Shown: positions 17,050 through 26,175 of the stretch, one piece after another
How the letters are laid out: every line of letters starts with the position of its first letter
How positions within the stretch are numbered: position 1 is the stretch's first letter
Origin: Winogradskyella forsetii
GTDB lineage: Bacteria > Bacteroidota > Bacteroidia > Flavobacteriales > Flavobacteriaceae
Length of the DNA stretch: 64,000 bases
Reading direction: 5' to 3'
NCBI RefSeq assembly: GCF_013394595.1
Contig: NZ_CP053348.1
Location: 4,126,501-4,190,500, forward strand
Translations under genes and position numbers: made by a program
Notes under the pieces: model-generated
Database searches by the model: none
What the model saw: only the letters and a program-made list of their open reading frames with translations
Told to the model about the DNA's origin: nothing

Positions 17050-17679
17050 TTAACGTGTTTTTAGCCAGCCCGTTATGCTCATTCTTGGCGTGTTTACTGG
17101 TTTTACTTCGTGCTCAATAATTTGACTTTCAAAAATTACAACCTTACCAGGAAAAGGATAAATAACTTTATCTTCTTTATCTAAATATAAAACCAATTCC
17201 CCTCCATTTTCAGGTTTCCAATCTTCACTGTTAAGGTAACAAACAAACGATAATTTGCGTCTGTCGTCATTCTGAAAAGTATCTAAATGCCTCTTATAAA
17301 ACGTATCTTTAGGATATATGGCATAGTGAAACTCTTTTTGATTAATGCCCAAAAAACAGGTTAGGTTAAGATAGTCTTTTAAATCATTTATTTTGTTGAA
17401 AAACAATTGCTCAGCAGCATTAATAAAACGTTCATCAATCCAAAGAATAATATCGCCTCTTACCGCTTTCTTCACCACCTCATTCACTTTATTGCCTATT
17501 GCAGATTTTTTAAAGGTGTCTTCCTCGTGTTTATGGAGCAACGACTCACGCAATGCTAAAACCTCAGCATCGGTAAAAAAATCGTCTATAATACTGTATT
17601 TTTGCGTCGAAATGTCTGAAATGATTTTTTCATACAGTACATTTTCAACAAACGGAATAGCTTCAAACAGCTTGCTCAC
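17050..17679 (-). CDS. 2-oxoglutarate/Fe(II) dioxygenase, prolyl-4-hydroxylase type
   Basis: A 209-aa oxygenase with the HxD...H iron triad: KRHLDTFQ gives His and Asp, IEHEVKPV the distal His. Arg in PRMSITGWLKTR should bind 2-oxoglutarate. NGGELVLYL and FPGKVVIFES are typical beta-strand segments of the P4Hc fold. The substrate may be a protein residue, but nothing nearby identifies it. It is convergent with the MATE/miniprotein unit. Confidence 0.85.
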   Translation of the reverse strand: MSKLFEAIPFVENVLYEKIISDISTQKYSIIDDFFTDAEVLALRESLLHKHEEDTFKKSAIGNKVNEVVKKAVRGDIILWIDERFINAAEQLFFNKINDLKDYLNLTCFLGINQKEFHYAIYPKDTFYKRHLDTFQNDDRRKLSFVCYLNSEDWKPENGGELVLYLDKEDKVIYPFPGKVVIFESQIIEHEVKPVNTPRMSITGWLKTR

Positions 17680-17766
17680 CTTTGGCTAGGGTAATAATTA
17701 TAGATCATAGTCTCTAAAAAAAGTAGGCAAATGTAGTTTAAAAACCAATTCGTTTTACATTTATAA

Positions 17767-17774
17767 TATCTTTG
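17767..17774 (+). promoter_or_regulatory. -7 promoter element for queD
   Basis: TATCTTTG, a perfect TAnnTTTG, 18 bases before the queD ATG. Confidence 0.55.
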
Positions 17775-17792
17775 CAACACAAATAGAATAGT

Positions 17793-18245
17793 ATGAGTAA
17801 AATTCGAATTACAAAACAATTTTCTTTTGAAACCGGACACGCGCTTTACGGCTATGATGGCAAGTGCAAAAATGTTCATGGCCATAGTTACCGCTTAAAT
17901 GTTACGGTAATTGGCAAGCCTATTTCTGATTCGAACAATGTGAAATACGGCATGGTCATTGATTTTGGCGATTTAAAAAAAATCGTGAAAGAAGAAATTG
18001 TAGACGTATTTGACCACGCCACTGTTTTCAATAAAAACACACCACACGTTGAGTTGGCTAAAGAGCTAGAAGCTCGAGATCACAACGTTTTGTTAGTAGA
18101 TTATCAACCCACTAGTGAAATGATGGTTATTGATTTTGCTGAAAAAATACAAAAAAGATTACCTAATAACATAAAATTATTTTCATTAAAACTTCAAGAA
18201 ACGGCATCTTCTTTTGCAGAATGGTACGCTAGTGATAATGACTAA
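17793..18245 (+). CDS. queD: 6-carboxytetrahydropterin synthase
   Basis: Converts 7,8-dihydroneopterin triphosphate to 6-carboxytetrahydropterin in queuosine biosynthesis. The zinc ligands are His16, His29 and His31, and Cys25 in KCKNVHGHSY is the catalytic cysteine; the C-terminal LQETASSFAEW carries the conserved glutamate. 150 aa is normal. The start of the next gene overlaps its stop by 8 bases, although that gene is not a queuosine gene. Confidence 0.93.
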   Translation: MSKIRITKQFSFETGHALYGYDGKCKNVHGHSYRLNVTVIGKPISDSNNVKYGMVIDFGDLKKIVKEEIVDVFDHATVFNKNTPHVELAKELEARDHNVLLVDYQPTSEMMVIDFAEKIQKRLPNNIKLFSLKLQETASSFAEWYASDND

Positions 18246-19011
18246 TCCAAATCACATACATCTTCCCGAAGGAAAAAAAATCTATTTCGCATCAGATAAT
18301 CATTTAGGCGCACCAACAAATGATGCTTCAAAACCTCGTGAAAAAAAGTTTGTGGCTTGGTTAGATGACATTAAGCATGATGCCGCAGCTATTTTTTTGA
18401 TAGGCGACTTATTCGATTTTTGGTTTGAATACAAAACTGTGGTTCCAAAAGGATTTACAAGAACCTTAGGGAAACTGGCAGAAATTAGTGATTCAGGCAT
18501 TCCTATTCATTATTTTGTGGGCAATCACGATTTATGGATGAACGGTTATTTTGAAGAAGAACTAGGAATTCCTGTTTATTATAAGCCAAAGGAATTTACA
18601 ATACACAATAAAACGTTTTTTATTGGTCATGGTGATGGTCTAGGACCTAAAGACAAAGGCTATAAACGCATGAAAAAAGTGTTTACCAATCCTTTGTTTA
18701 AATGGTTGTTTAAATGGGTTCATCCAGATATTGGCGTTAAGATTGGTCAATATATGTCCGTAAAAAATAAAATGATTTCTGGCGATGACGATGCTAAATT
18801 TTTAGGCGAAGAAAACGAATGGTTAGCGATTTATAGCAAACGCAAACTTGAAGATAAACATCGCGATTTCTTTGTGTTTGGGCACAGACATTTGCCTTTG
18901 GAAATTCAATTGAACGAGAAATCAAAATACATTAATCTTGGCGATTGGATTCAATATTATACTTATGGCGTTTTTGATGGAGAGCACTTTGAGTTGAAGA
19001 CTTGGGAGTAA
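18238..19011 (+). CDS. LpxH-like UDP-2,3-diacylglucosamine diphosphatase
   Basis: Metallophosphoesterase predicted to hydrolyse UDP-2,3-diacylglucosamine to lipid X in lipid A synthesis. Metal-binding motifs in order: SDNHLG, GDLFDFWFEY, GNHDLW, GHGDGLGP and GHRHLP. I chose ATG 18238 (257 aa), which overlaps queD by 8 bases; an upstream TTG at 18214 would add eight unrelated residues. The first motif reads DNH rather than the usual DxH with leucine or threonine, but the phosphoesterase core is intact. Confidence 0.85.
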   Translation: MTNPNHIHLPEGKKIYFASDNHLGAPTNDASKPREKKFVAWLDDIKHDAAAIFLIGDLFDFWFEYKTVVPKGFTRTLGKLAEISDSGIPIHYFVGNHDLWMNGYFEEELGIPVYYKPKEFTIHNKTFFIGHGDGLGPKDKGYKRMKKVFTNPLFKWLFKWVHPDIGVKIGQYMSVKNKMISGDDDAKFLGEENEWLAIYSKRKLEDKHRDFFVFGHRHLPLEIQLNEKSKYINLGDWIQYYTYGVFDGEHFELKTWE

Positions 19012-19014
19012 ACC

Positions 19015-19340
19015 TTATAATAAAAATCCTGAAATAGGTTGATGATTATTAAAAATATAAGTGACTAGATATTTGTCATCCTTTTTTTCAAAAAAATGTA
19101 CCAAGTGGTTCTTTTTGTACTATTATAAAACATATAATAACTTCCAAAATGCACTAAAGTAAATGGAGTCGTTTTATATGGAAAATCAGAAATATTATTA
19201 TCAATAAAATCCAATAACTTGTCTTTATAACTTAAAGCGTCTTCCATAAACCCAAAGTAATGGTTTTTATAAAGAGAAAACACTAACTCATTTACATAAG
19301 TTATCACTTGTGGTCTATAGTAAATAATTACTTCTCCCAA
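19015..19340 (-). pseudogene. RelE/ParE-like toxin with a frameshift near its 3' end
   Basis: The uninterrupted frame gives 91 residues (19065-19340) ending RTTWYIFLKKRMTNI. One added T in the T7 run at 19090-19096 restores the frame to FFEKKDDKYLVTYIFNNHQPISGFLL and a stop at 19015, giving about 108 residues, the usual length and the usual C terminus (..Y.VTYI.NNH) for this flavobacterial toxin family. The toxin overlaps the antitoxin gene by 13 bases, the normal order. It is either inactivated, or the frameshift is a sequencing error in a homopolymer. Toxin activity is a family-level inference. Confidence 0.65.
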
Positions 19341-19525
19341 TTCAAGGATTTTATATACGCTGTAGTTTCCTCTTTCAATTGTTGAGAAGTTATAGCATTT
19401 TTTACAGCTTCATCAAAACTTTCATTTTTAGCTCTTTTAAATTCAAAAATCTGATTGATAATCTCTGGATCTTCAATAGAGGAAATCCATTTTATAAGCA
19501 TCTTTTTTTTCGCAACTGTAGTCAT
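19328..19525 (-). CDS. small antitoxin-like protein
   Basis: A 65-aa protein, largely helical and charged (LIKWISSIEDPEIINQIFEFK), directly upstream of and overlapping the RelE/ParE-like toxin by 13 bases. The pattern MTT..KK.LI..I..IED..I...I is common in short antitoxins of Bacteroidota. No DNA-binding motif is obvious. The next upstream gene is more than 190 bases away, so the pair forms its own unit. Confidence 0.65.
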   Translation of the reverse strand: MTTVAKKKMLIKWISSIEDPEIINQIFEFKRAKNESFDEAVKNAITSQQLKEETTAYIKSLNWEK

Positions 19526-19643
19526 TCTATATAATTATTCATCTAGTATATAAAGATACTAAAAAATGAAATAGTCGCTTATGAATATATTAAAAACACT
19601 CTGTTATTGTTTTTGTTGGAGATAATTTTGAATTTTATTCAAA

Positions 19644-19668
19644 AGAAAAAAAAGAGTCCAATGGACTT
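19644..19668 (-). terminator. terminator after the MFS gene
   Basis: AGTCC (19655-19659) pairs with GGACT (19663-19667). On the minus strand the hairpin is followed by a T-rich run, 56 bases downstream of the MFS stop. Confidence 0.7.
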
Positions 19669-19723
19669 CATCTTCAATGTAAAAACATCTTTTAGGCTCC
19701 AATAGGATATAAAAAGTTACTAG

Positions 19724-20992
19724 TTAACTAGCCTTTTCATGCTCCTCAACATCCTTTCTCAAATCGAGCTTTCTAAACGATGGCGAAACTACTGCTGTAG
19801 TCACAACCGTTATCAAAGTCATAGTGCCACCAAAAACAACTGCTGTTGCAGTTCCCATTAATTTTGCAGTTAAGCCACTTTCAAAAGCACCTAACTCGTT
19901 AGAAGAACCTACAAACATAGAATTTACAGAAGATACACGTCCGCGCATGTGGTCTGGAGTTTTCAATTGAAGAATGGTTTGTCTAATGACCATAGAGACA
20001 CCATCAGTAACTCCACTAAAAAACAAGGCAACTACGGAAATCCAAAAGGTTGAAGACAATCCGAAAACAATGATACAGACCCCAAATCCGAAAATAGCGA
20101 CGAGTAATTTCATACCTGCATTTTTACTGATAGGGATATAAGCCGTCACTAACATAGTCAAAAATGCACCAACAGATGGTGCAGCTACTAAAATACCAAA
20201 GCCTCTTGGACCTACTTTTAAAATATCTTGAGCAAAAACAGCTAGTAAAGCCACTGCTCCACCAAATAATACAGAAACCATATCCAAGGTTAATGCGCCT
20301 AAAATCGCTTTGGTTTTAAACACAAAATTCACACCTTCCTTTAAACTTTCTACCATTGGCTCTCCAATTTTAGGATTTAAAATCGGTTTCTTTTCAATCT
20401 GAAACAAGACGGCCAACGCAAATAAAACTAATCCAAAAATGATACATAATGACCAATGTACACCAATCCAACTAATTGAGAAACCAGCAAAACCAACTCC
20501 TAATACACGAGCCATTTGCCAAGTAGAGCTATTCCATGTGGCTGCATTCGGATAGATTTTTTTGGGAACAATCAAGGCGACTAAGGAGAATATTGAAGGC
20601 CCGAAAAAGGAACGTAAAAAACCACCGAAAAACACCAAAGCATAAATAGAATACAAAATCGAATTTGTTGACCAAGCTGCTGTTATTTGAGGTGTTGTTA
20701 ACCAAAATAAGCCAAAACTGATTAAAGAAAATGCGGCAATACAAATGGCCAAAAGGTTTCGTTTTTCACGCTGATCTACAATATGACCAGCAAAAAGTGC
20801 CATTCCCAAAGCTGGAATAATTTCCATTAATCCAATAATACCAAGAGATAATGGGTCTTTAGTCAATGCATACACTTGCCATTCAATCACTACAAATTGC
20901 ATCGACCAACCAAAAACTAAGGCGAAACGTACAATTAAGAAAATATTAAATTCCTTATGTCTCAGTGCTGCGTATGGATCATTTTTTGCCAA
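19724..20992 (-). CDS. MFS transporter, EntS/DHA3-like
   Basis: Inner-membrane major facilitator protein (422 aa) with about twelve hydrophobic segments. The loop-2 signature appears as GHIVDQREKRN, and ARVLGVGFAGFSI and PDHMRGRVSS are typical of the MFS_3 group that includes enterobactin exporters and macrolide pumps. No siderophore genes are adjacent, so the substrate is open. It has its own promoter and terminator. Confidence 0.88.
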   Translation of the reverse strand: MAKNDPYAALRHKEFNIFLIVRFALVFGWSMQFVVIEWQVYALTKDPLSLGIIGLMEIIPALGMALFAGHIVDQREKRNLLAICIAAFSLISFGLFWLTTPQITAAWSTNSILYSIYALVFFGGFLRSFFGPSIFSLVALIVPKKIYPNAATWNSSTWQMARVLGVGFAGFSISWIGVHWSLCIIFGLVLFALAVLFQIEKKPILNPKIGEPMVESLKEGVNFVFKTKAILGALTLDMVSVLFGGAVALLAVFAQDILKVGPRGFGILVAAPSVGAFLTMLVTAYIPISKNAGMKLLVAIFGFGVCIIVFGLSSTFWISVVALFFSGVTDGVSMVIRQTILQLKTPDHMRGRVSSVNSMFVGSSNELGAFESGLTAKLMGTATAVVFGGTMTLITVVTTAVVSPSFRKLDLRKDVEEHEKAS

Positions 20993-21037
20993 TTTAATCT
21001 ACTCAGTGACCTATCAAGGTCTTATTTATTTTTTGTA

Positions 21038-21045
21038 CAAATGTA
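21038..21045 (-). promoter_or_regulatory. -7 promoter element for the MFS gene
   Basis: The minus strand reads TACATTTG, a perfect TAnnTTTG, about 46 bases upstream of the MFS start codon. Confidence 0.5.
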
Positions 21046-21065
21046 GAATAAGCTTTGATCTTATT

Positions 21066-22127
21066 TCAGTTTTGTATCAACTTAAATGCAACACGTCTAT
21101 TTAATTGCCGTCCTTCTTCGGTTTCATTGGTAGAAATGGGTTCTGTACTCCCAAAACCGAAAGATTTAATTCTTTTGGAATCAACCCCTTTTGCAATTAA
21201 ATAATCCGCCACAGCTTTTGCTCTTTCTTCTGATAATTCTCGGTTTCTCATTTCTAGACCAATGGTATCCGTATGACCATAAATTTCAATATTTAAAATC
21301 ATTTCTTCATTTAGATACTCGTAAAGCTTATCGAGTTCTATAATAGAAACCTCTAATAGTTCAGCTTTGTCAAATTCGAATAAAACATTTTTAACGGTAT
21401 AAACGGCATTGGTCGCAATGGTTTCTTTTAAATTTTTAAGTGGTACAATTGAAACATCATCGATGTAATAGTATGAAAAGGGCTCATATTTGGATGTTTT
21501 GGTTTGCTTTTTTTTAGTATCTGAATTGGTGTTGAAATTTCCTATTATAAAATAGTTTTCAAATCCATCTGCCGTATAAGTGAATGTAACTTCCATCCAA
21601 TCTTTGAAACTATTATAGAACGTTTTATTAAATGTTGGACGAAATTTTAAATTGGGAATTCGCTTTGCAAATAATTTAGCATTAATATTAACGTTGCTTT
21701 TGGTGGCATTAAACTTTTCAGACGTCATCAATATCCCAAATTCTTTAAGGGCGTATCTCGAATTTTCTGCTAAACTGATATAAAATGTAACCTGGTACTT
21801 TTCCCCTTTTTTTAAGGTCGATTTTAAGGTGCCTTGAATATATTCCCTATAATCATTCTTGAAATGCATATAAATTCCGGCATATCCATGTCCCGACCTA
21901 GCGTTTTGATACCCATTAAAGTTCTTAAACGCCATTTTTTCACTGCACATATTAAAGTAATCGGTTGTTCCGCTATTGGGTATGGTCCAGTTTGTAACAT
22001 TTTGATCAAACAAACTCACATCTAATGGACAGTCATTGAATTCTTCAAAACTTGGGTTTAATACCAAATTTTGACTTGTTGAAATAAGACAACTAAGACT
22101 AACGAGAAATAGGATGAGCCGTTTCAT
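21066..22127 (-). CDS. OmpA-family protein with N-terminal carbohydrate-binding-like domain
   Basis: Secreted or outer-membrane protein of 353 aa. A signal peptide ending ISTSQ (about 1-18) is followed by a beta-rich domain (LVLNPSFEEFNDCP, about 20-225) of the type found in carbohydrate-binding modules, then a C-terminal OmpA peptidoglycan-binding domain (VLFEFDKAEL, IYGHTDTIG, NRRVAFKL). I start it at ATG 22127, where the signal peptide begins, instead of five codons upstream. It lacks both a barrel and TSP3 repeats, unlike the OmpA protein at 6.3 kb. Confidence 0.85.
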   Translation of the reverse strand: MKRLILFLVSLSCLISTSQNLVLNPSFEEFNDCPLDVSLFDQNVTNWTIPNSGTTDYFNMCSEKMAFKNFNGYQNARSGHGYAGIYMHFKNDYREYIQGTLKSTLKKGEKYQVTFYISLAENSRYALKEFGILMTSEKFNATKSNVNINAKLFAKRIPNLKFRPTFNKTFYNSFKDWMEVTFTYTADGFENYFIIGNFNTNSDTKKKQTKTSKYEPFSYYYIDDVSIVPLKNLKETIATNAVYTVKNVLFEFDKAELLEVSIIELDKLYEYLNEEMILNIEIYGHTDTIGLEMRNRELSEERAKAVADYLIAKGVDSKRIKSFGFGSTEPISTNETEEGRQLNRRVAFKLIQN

Positions 22128-22230
22128 AAGATCTATAATCAACTTAAAGATAGTGGATTATATTTTAAACATGTCCGTTTCTAGATACTGAAATTGATTC
22201 CACACAAAATGCCTTCGAGGTATTAGTTGT

Positions 22231-22265
22231 AAAACCTTTTAGGTTTTGAAAACCTGAAAGGTTTT
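22231..22265. repeat. flavobacterial AAAACCT-type palindromic repeat
   Basis: A 35-base near-perfect palindrome built from AAAACCT/AGGTTTT units, in the gap between recJ and the OmpA-like gene. Very similar elements are scattered in intergenic regions of other Flavobacteriaceae, by my recollection. It may serve as a terminator for recJ. Confidence 0.75.
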
Positions 22266-22280
22266 GTCAAATTTATAGAT

Positions 22281-23972
22281 TCAAGCCTTAATATCCTTTA
22301 ATTTCAACTGCAAACTCACAGAACCATTCCAATGATTTTCATCTATGGAATAGGCTGCACTGAACATTTTTTTCTCCTTAATGATGTTGATTTTATCGCC
22401 TAATCCAAAACCAATACAGACAATTTTATCATTAAATGATTGTGTGGCTGTTAAGCGCAAGTGCTTATCATCTTCGCCAACACATTTTCCCCAACCGGTA
22501 TCTTTTATATTTTGCGACATAAAAACAGGCGACATATTGCCTGGACCAAACGGTGCAAACTGACGGATAATGCGCAACAATTTATTATTAATTTGACTCA
22601 GTTCAATATCCAAATCGATTTTAAGTTCTGGAGTTAATGATTTTGGATCTATGGTTTCTTTGACCACACTTTCAAACTTTGCTTTGAACGCTTCATAATT
22701 TTCTGGCAGTAAGGTTAATCCTGCAGCGTATTTATGTCCACCGAATTGTTCTATATGCTCCGAACAGGCTTCCAAAGCATTGTAGACATCAAAACCGGAA
22801 ACAGATCTTGCCGAAGCCGCTAATTTATCGCCACTTTTTGTAAAGACCAATGTTGGTCGGTAATAGGTTTCTATTAATCTGGAAGCGACAATTCCAATGA
22901 CACCTTTGTGCCAAGTTTCGTCATAAACGACTGTGGTAAAACCTTCTTGTTCGTTTTTTTCTTCAATTTGAATTAAAGCTTCTTGCGTAATGCGTTTATC
23001 TGTTTCTCTTCGGTCTGTATTGAATTGATCAATATCAACTGCATATTCAGCTGCAAGGTTAAAATCAGTTTCCGTTAAAAGCGTCACGGCATGATTACCA
23101 TGTTTCATTCGCCCTGCCGCATTGATTCTTGGTGCAATAATAAAAACGACATCAGTAATAGTAAGTTCATCTTTTTTCACTTCGGCAATCATGGCTTTCA
23201 TGCCTGGTCTTGGATTGGTGTTTATAACCTGTAATCCTAAATAGGCCAAAGCTCTATTTTCATCCACAATAGGCACAATATCCGCACCAATCGCAGTAGC
23301 TACCAAATCAAGATATTCCACTAAATCTTCAACGGTTTGTCCCTGATTTGAAGCCAAAGCGGTTATGAGTTTAAAACCCACTCCACAACCACATAATTCT
23401 TTAAAAGGATAGTCGCAATCTTTTCGTTTTGGGTCTAAAACCGCAACAGCATCAGGAATAGTTTCGCCTGGTCTATGATGATCGCAGATAATAAAATCAA
23501 TACCTTTTTCTTTGGCATAAGCGACTTTCTCAATGGCTTTTACTCCACAATCCAATGCAATTATCAATGAAAATCCATTATCATCAGCAAAGTCAATACC
23601 TTTATAAGAAATGCCATAACCTTCATCGTAACGATCTGGAATGTAAGTGGCAACGTTTTGGGTTCTCGTTTTTAAATAGGAAGACATTAAAGCCACAGAC
23701 GTTGTACCATCAACATCATAATCGCCATAAACCATAATATTTTCTTGGTTTTCGATGGCCTTTTCGATTCGTGCAACAGCAATGGCCATATCTTTCATTA
23801 AGAATGGATCATGAAGATCCTCAAAACTAGGTCTGAAGAATGTTTTGGCCGCTTGATAACTATCGATACCTCTTTGCAATAATAAGGTAGCAATGATGTC
23901 ATCGACTTGAAGTGTCGTTTTTAGTTCTTCAACTTTTGATGCTTGTGGTTTTGGTTTAAGTGTCCAACGCAT
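22281..23972 (-). CDS. recJ: single-stranded-DNA-specific exonuclease RecJ
   Basis: 5'-3' ssDNA exonuclease of recombination and mismatch repair. DHH phosphoesterase motifs are visible: YGDYDVDGTTS (motif I), ALDCGVKA, and ICDHHRPGE (the DHH motif), then PRINAAGRMKHG and the DHHA1 motif GGHKYAAG; the C-terminal OB-like domain closes the protein. 563 aa is normal. The gene has a short palindrome 14 bases upstream of its start and another repeat downstream. Confidence 0.95.
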   Translation of the reverse strand: MRWTLKPKPQASKVEELKTTLQVDDIIATLLLQRGIDSYQAAKTFFRPSFEDLHDPFLMKDMAIAVARIEKAIENQENIMVYGDYDVDGTTSVALMSSYLKTRTQNVATYIPDRYDEGYGISYKGIDFADDNGFSLIIALDCGVKAIEKVAYAKEKGIDFIICDHHRPGETIPDAVAVLDPKRKDCDYPFKELCGCGVGFKLITALASNQGQTVEDLVEYLDLVATAIGADIVPIVDENRALAYLGLQVINTNPRPGMKAMIAEVKKDELTITDVVFIIAPRINAAGRMKHGNHAVTLLTETDFNLAAEYAVDIDQFNTDRRETDKRITQEALIQIEEKNEQEGFTTVVYDETWHKGVIGIVASRLIETYYRPTLVFTKSGDKLAASARSVSGFDVYNALEACSEHIEQFGGHKYAAGLTLLPENYEAFKAKFESVVKETIDPKSLTPELKIDLDIELSQINNKLLRIIRQFAPFGPGNMSPVFMSQNIKDTGWGKCVGEDDKHLRLTATQSFNDKIVCIGFGLGDKINIIKEKKMFSAAYSIDENHWNGSVSLQLKLKDIKA

Positions 23973-23985
23973 GATTCCCTTTTAA

Positions 23986-24000
23986 TTCCCCAAAGGGGAA
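23986..24000. repeat. short palindrome upstream of recJ
   Basis: TTCCCC-AAA-GGGGAA, a perfect 6-bp palindrome within the probable recJ leader. It resembles other short G/C-rich palindromes seen elsewhere in the window. Confidence 0.6.
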
Positions 24001-24018
24001 ACTGTTATGTAATTAATC

Positions 24019-24450
24019 TTATATTTTAGTACTTATATGAAAATGAATATGAGTTTCAACCTTAGCGAATCGTCTAAACATTTCCATGACGCCACAATAT
24101 TTTTCAACCGATAAGTTGACAGCGCGCTCACATTTTTTCTTGTTTATATCCGAACCATAAAAATGATAATCCACAACGACAGAGTGGTAATATTTAGGGT
24201 GTTCCTCGGTTAATTCGCCGGAAACATCCATTTTAAAATCGTCAATTTCGACTTTCATTTTATTGAGCGTAGAAATCACATCCAATCCTGAACAACCAGC
24301 CAATGACGAAAGCATCATTGCTTTTGGTGCCATTCCTGAATTTGTACCTCCAGATCCTTCGGAAGCATCCATCATAATCGATGGCCATCTCGGATTATCG
24401 GATTCAAAAACCATATTTCCTTTCCAATGTGTTGTTATTTTATCTGCCAT
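24019..24450 (-). CDS. OsmC-family peroxiredoxin-like protein
   Basis: A 143-aa protein that should reduce organic hydroperoxides. The two redox cysteines are Cys53 (LAGCSGLD) and Cys119 (EKYCGVMEMF). The family-typical glycine-rich segment EGSGGTNSGMAP precedes the first cysteine. It is divergent from an AhpD-like gene at 24.5 kb, so the pair may form a small peroxide-defence neighbourhood. Confidence 0.9.
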   Translation of the reverse strand: MADKITTHWKGNMVFESDNPRWPSIMMDASEGSGGTNSGMAPKAMMLSSLAGCSGLDVISTLNKMKVEIDDFKMDVSGELTEEHPKYYHSVVVDYHFYGSDINKKKCERAVNLSVEKYCGVMEMFRRFAKVETHIHFHISTKI

Positions 24451-24559
24451 TCCTAAAAGTTTAAAAGTTATCCGTATTTAAAGTCTGCTAAAATTTTACA
24501 TAAAAATGATTTTAAGTATTTTAGACACTTACTTCAAAAATAACACTAAAAAACTAACT

Positions 24560-25162
24560 ATGGCACTTGTAACACCATTGTCTGCGGAACATGATTTAGA
24601 AACTAAAGAACTCGCAGAATTCTTTAATGAAACCCTTGGATTTTGTCCAAATTCGGTGTTGACCATGCAACGCAGACCTGCAATAAGTAAAGCGTTTATC
24701 AATTTGAATAAAGCCGTTATGGCCAATGAAGGTCGTGTGACCTCAGCTTTAAAACGTATGATTGCTTGGGTCAGTAGTAATGCTACAGGTTGTCGATATT
24801 GCCAAGCACATGCCATTAGAGCTGCGGAACGTTATGGTGCAGAACAAGACCAACTGGATCACATTTGGGACTATAGAACACATCCAGCTTTTAATGAAGC
24901 CGAACGTGCGGCATTGGATTTTAGTTTGGCTGCTTCACAAGTCCCAAATGCTGTAAATGCAGAAATTAAAAAGCGCTTATATCAACATTGGGATGAAGGC
25001 GAAATTGTTGAAATGTTAGGTGTGATTTCCCTCTTTGGCTATTTGAACCGTTGGAATGATTCCATGGGAACTGATATCGAAGAAGGTGCGGTTGAAAGTG
25101 GGAATCAATATTTGGGAAAACATGGATTTGAGGTTGGGAAGCATGATGGGTCACATTATTAA
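24560..25162 (+). CDS. carboxymuconolactone decarboxylase/AhpD-like protein
   Basis: A 200-aa protein with the AhpD-type redox motif CRYCQAHAIRAAE (C-x2-C-x2-H) in an all-helical fold; such proteins act as alkylhydroperoxidases or disulfide reductants. I use ATG 24560 (MALVTPLSAEHD); the frame also has an ATG at 24506, but those 18 residues look like AT-rich upstream DNA. The lipoprotein gene follows after 12 bases, possibly cotranscribed. Confidence 0.85.
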   Translation: MALVTPLSAEHDLETKELAEFFNETLGFCPNSVLTMQRRPAISKAFINLNKAVMANEGRVTSALKRMIAWVSSNATGCRYCQAHAIRAAERYGAEQDQLDHIWDYRTHPAFNEAERAALDFSLAASQVPNAVNAEIKKRLYQHWDEGEIVEMLGVISLFGYLNRWNDSMGTDIEEGAVESGNQYLGKHGFEVGKHDGSHY

Positions 25163-25174
25163 AATGAAGACGTT

Positions 25175-25948
25175 ATGAAGTTATTAAACAGAAATACCCT
25201 CATACTAATTAGTATTTTATTAGTTATTGGTTGTAAATCTTCAGAAAAGGATAAAAAAGATCAGAGCTTTACATTTATCGGAAGAAACGATTATACCATA
25301 AATAGTTACAATGGATTAGCATATTACAGACTCAATAAAACCAAAAAATTTATGGATGGTTATTATGTGGTTGGAAGCGAAATGACCAAATGGGAAGAAT
25401 TTGAGTTTAAAGAAGGCTTATTGAACGGTGATTATATTGTTTTTCATCCCAATGGCGAAATGTCCTCACAGTCCAAATATTCAAATGGTAAAAAACATGG
25501 GGACGAACTTTTATATTTTGCAAATGGGGTTTTAAACAGTAAGAGCACATTCAAGAACGATGTTTTAGTGGGAAGCAAATACACGTATTTTGAAAATGGA
25601 AAAGTACAATCAGAATCTAAAATCGAGGATGGCAAACCGATAGAAACACAGTATTTTAATATTCTAGGAAATATTGTTGCCCAAAGTTTTATAAAGGACG
25701 GAAGAACCATAACCCAAAAAATAGTTGAGGGCAAGATTTACTCAGAAATGGTGTCATCTAACTACGACACTTACGAGACTATTAAGTTTTATAATGAAGA
25801 TGGAAGCACTAAAATTTATTTGCAACGCATTGAAGAAAATGAGACCATGTATATTTTAGAATTAGATGATGATGGTAACGAAATAAAACGCGTTGATGTT
25901 AAGGCAAATCCTCAAGAGGCTATGAAATATGCAGCTTTGTTTAGTTAG
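25175..25948 (+). CDS. MORN-repeat (YwqK-like) lipoprotein
   Basis: A 257-aa lipoprotein: hydrophobic signal with lipobox LVIGC (Cys20), then a series of YwqK/MORN-type repeats of the form G...G.Y..Y..NG (about 75-160; for example NGDYIVFHPNGEM and HGDELLYFANG). Such repeats fold into beta hairpins at the cell surface or periplasm; the function is not known. It lies 12 bases after the AhpD-like gene and is followed by a strong terminator. Confidence 0.82.
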   Translation: MKLLNRNTLILISILLVIGCKSSEKDKKDQSFTFIGRNDYTINSYNGLAYYRLNKTKKFMDGYYVVGSEMTKWEEFEFKEGLLNGDYIVFHPNGEMSSQSKYSNGKKHGDELLYFANGVLNSKSTFKNDVLVGSKYTYFENGKVQSESKIEDGKPIETQYFNILGNIVAQSFIKDGRTITQKIVEGKIYSEMVSSNYDTYETIKFYNEDGSTKIYLQRIEENETMYILELDDDGNEIKRVDVKANPQEAMKYAALFS

Positions 25949-26001
25949 TTTTTTTGACAAAATCTGTCCTTATTTTATCAAGAAATTTGCTGAAAACCTT
26001 T

Positions 26002-26031
26002 AAAAACCTCACTTAATATTGAGGTTTTTTT
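26002..26031 (+). terminator. terminator after the MORN lipoprotein gene
   Basis: AAAAACCTCA (26002-26011) pairs with TGAGGTTTTT (26020-26029) around an 8-base loop, followed by a T run. Confidence 0.9.
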
Positions 26032-26175
26032 ATTTAACACGAAAATATTTCAGCTTCAAAATAGCGCTTTATTAAAGCTAATTTGGCATGGCTATTTACC
26101 AAAGAAAGGCTCAAATTTTTGAAAAAATCACCTTTTCTTGTTACACATTATACTTCTATAACGTTATTAAAGTAG

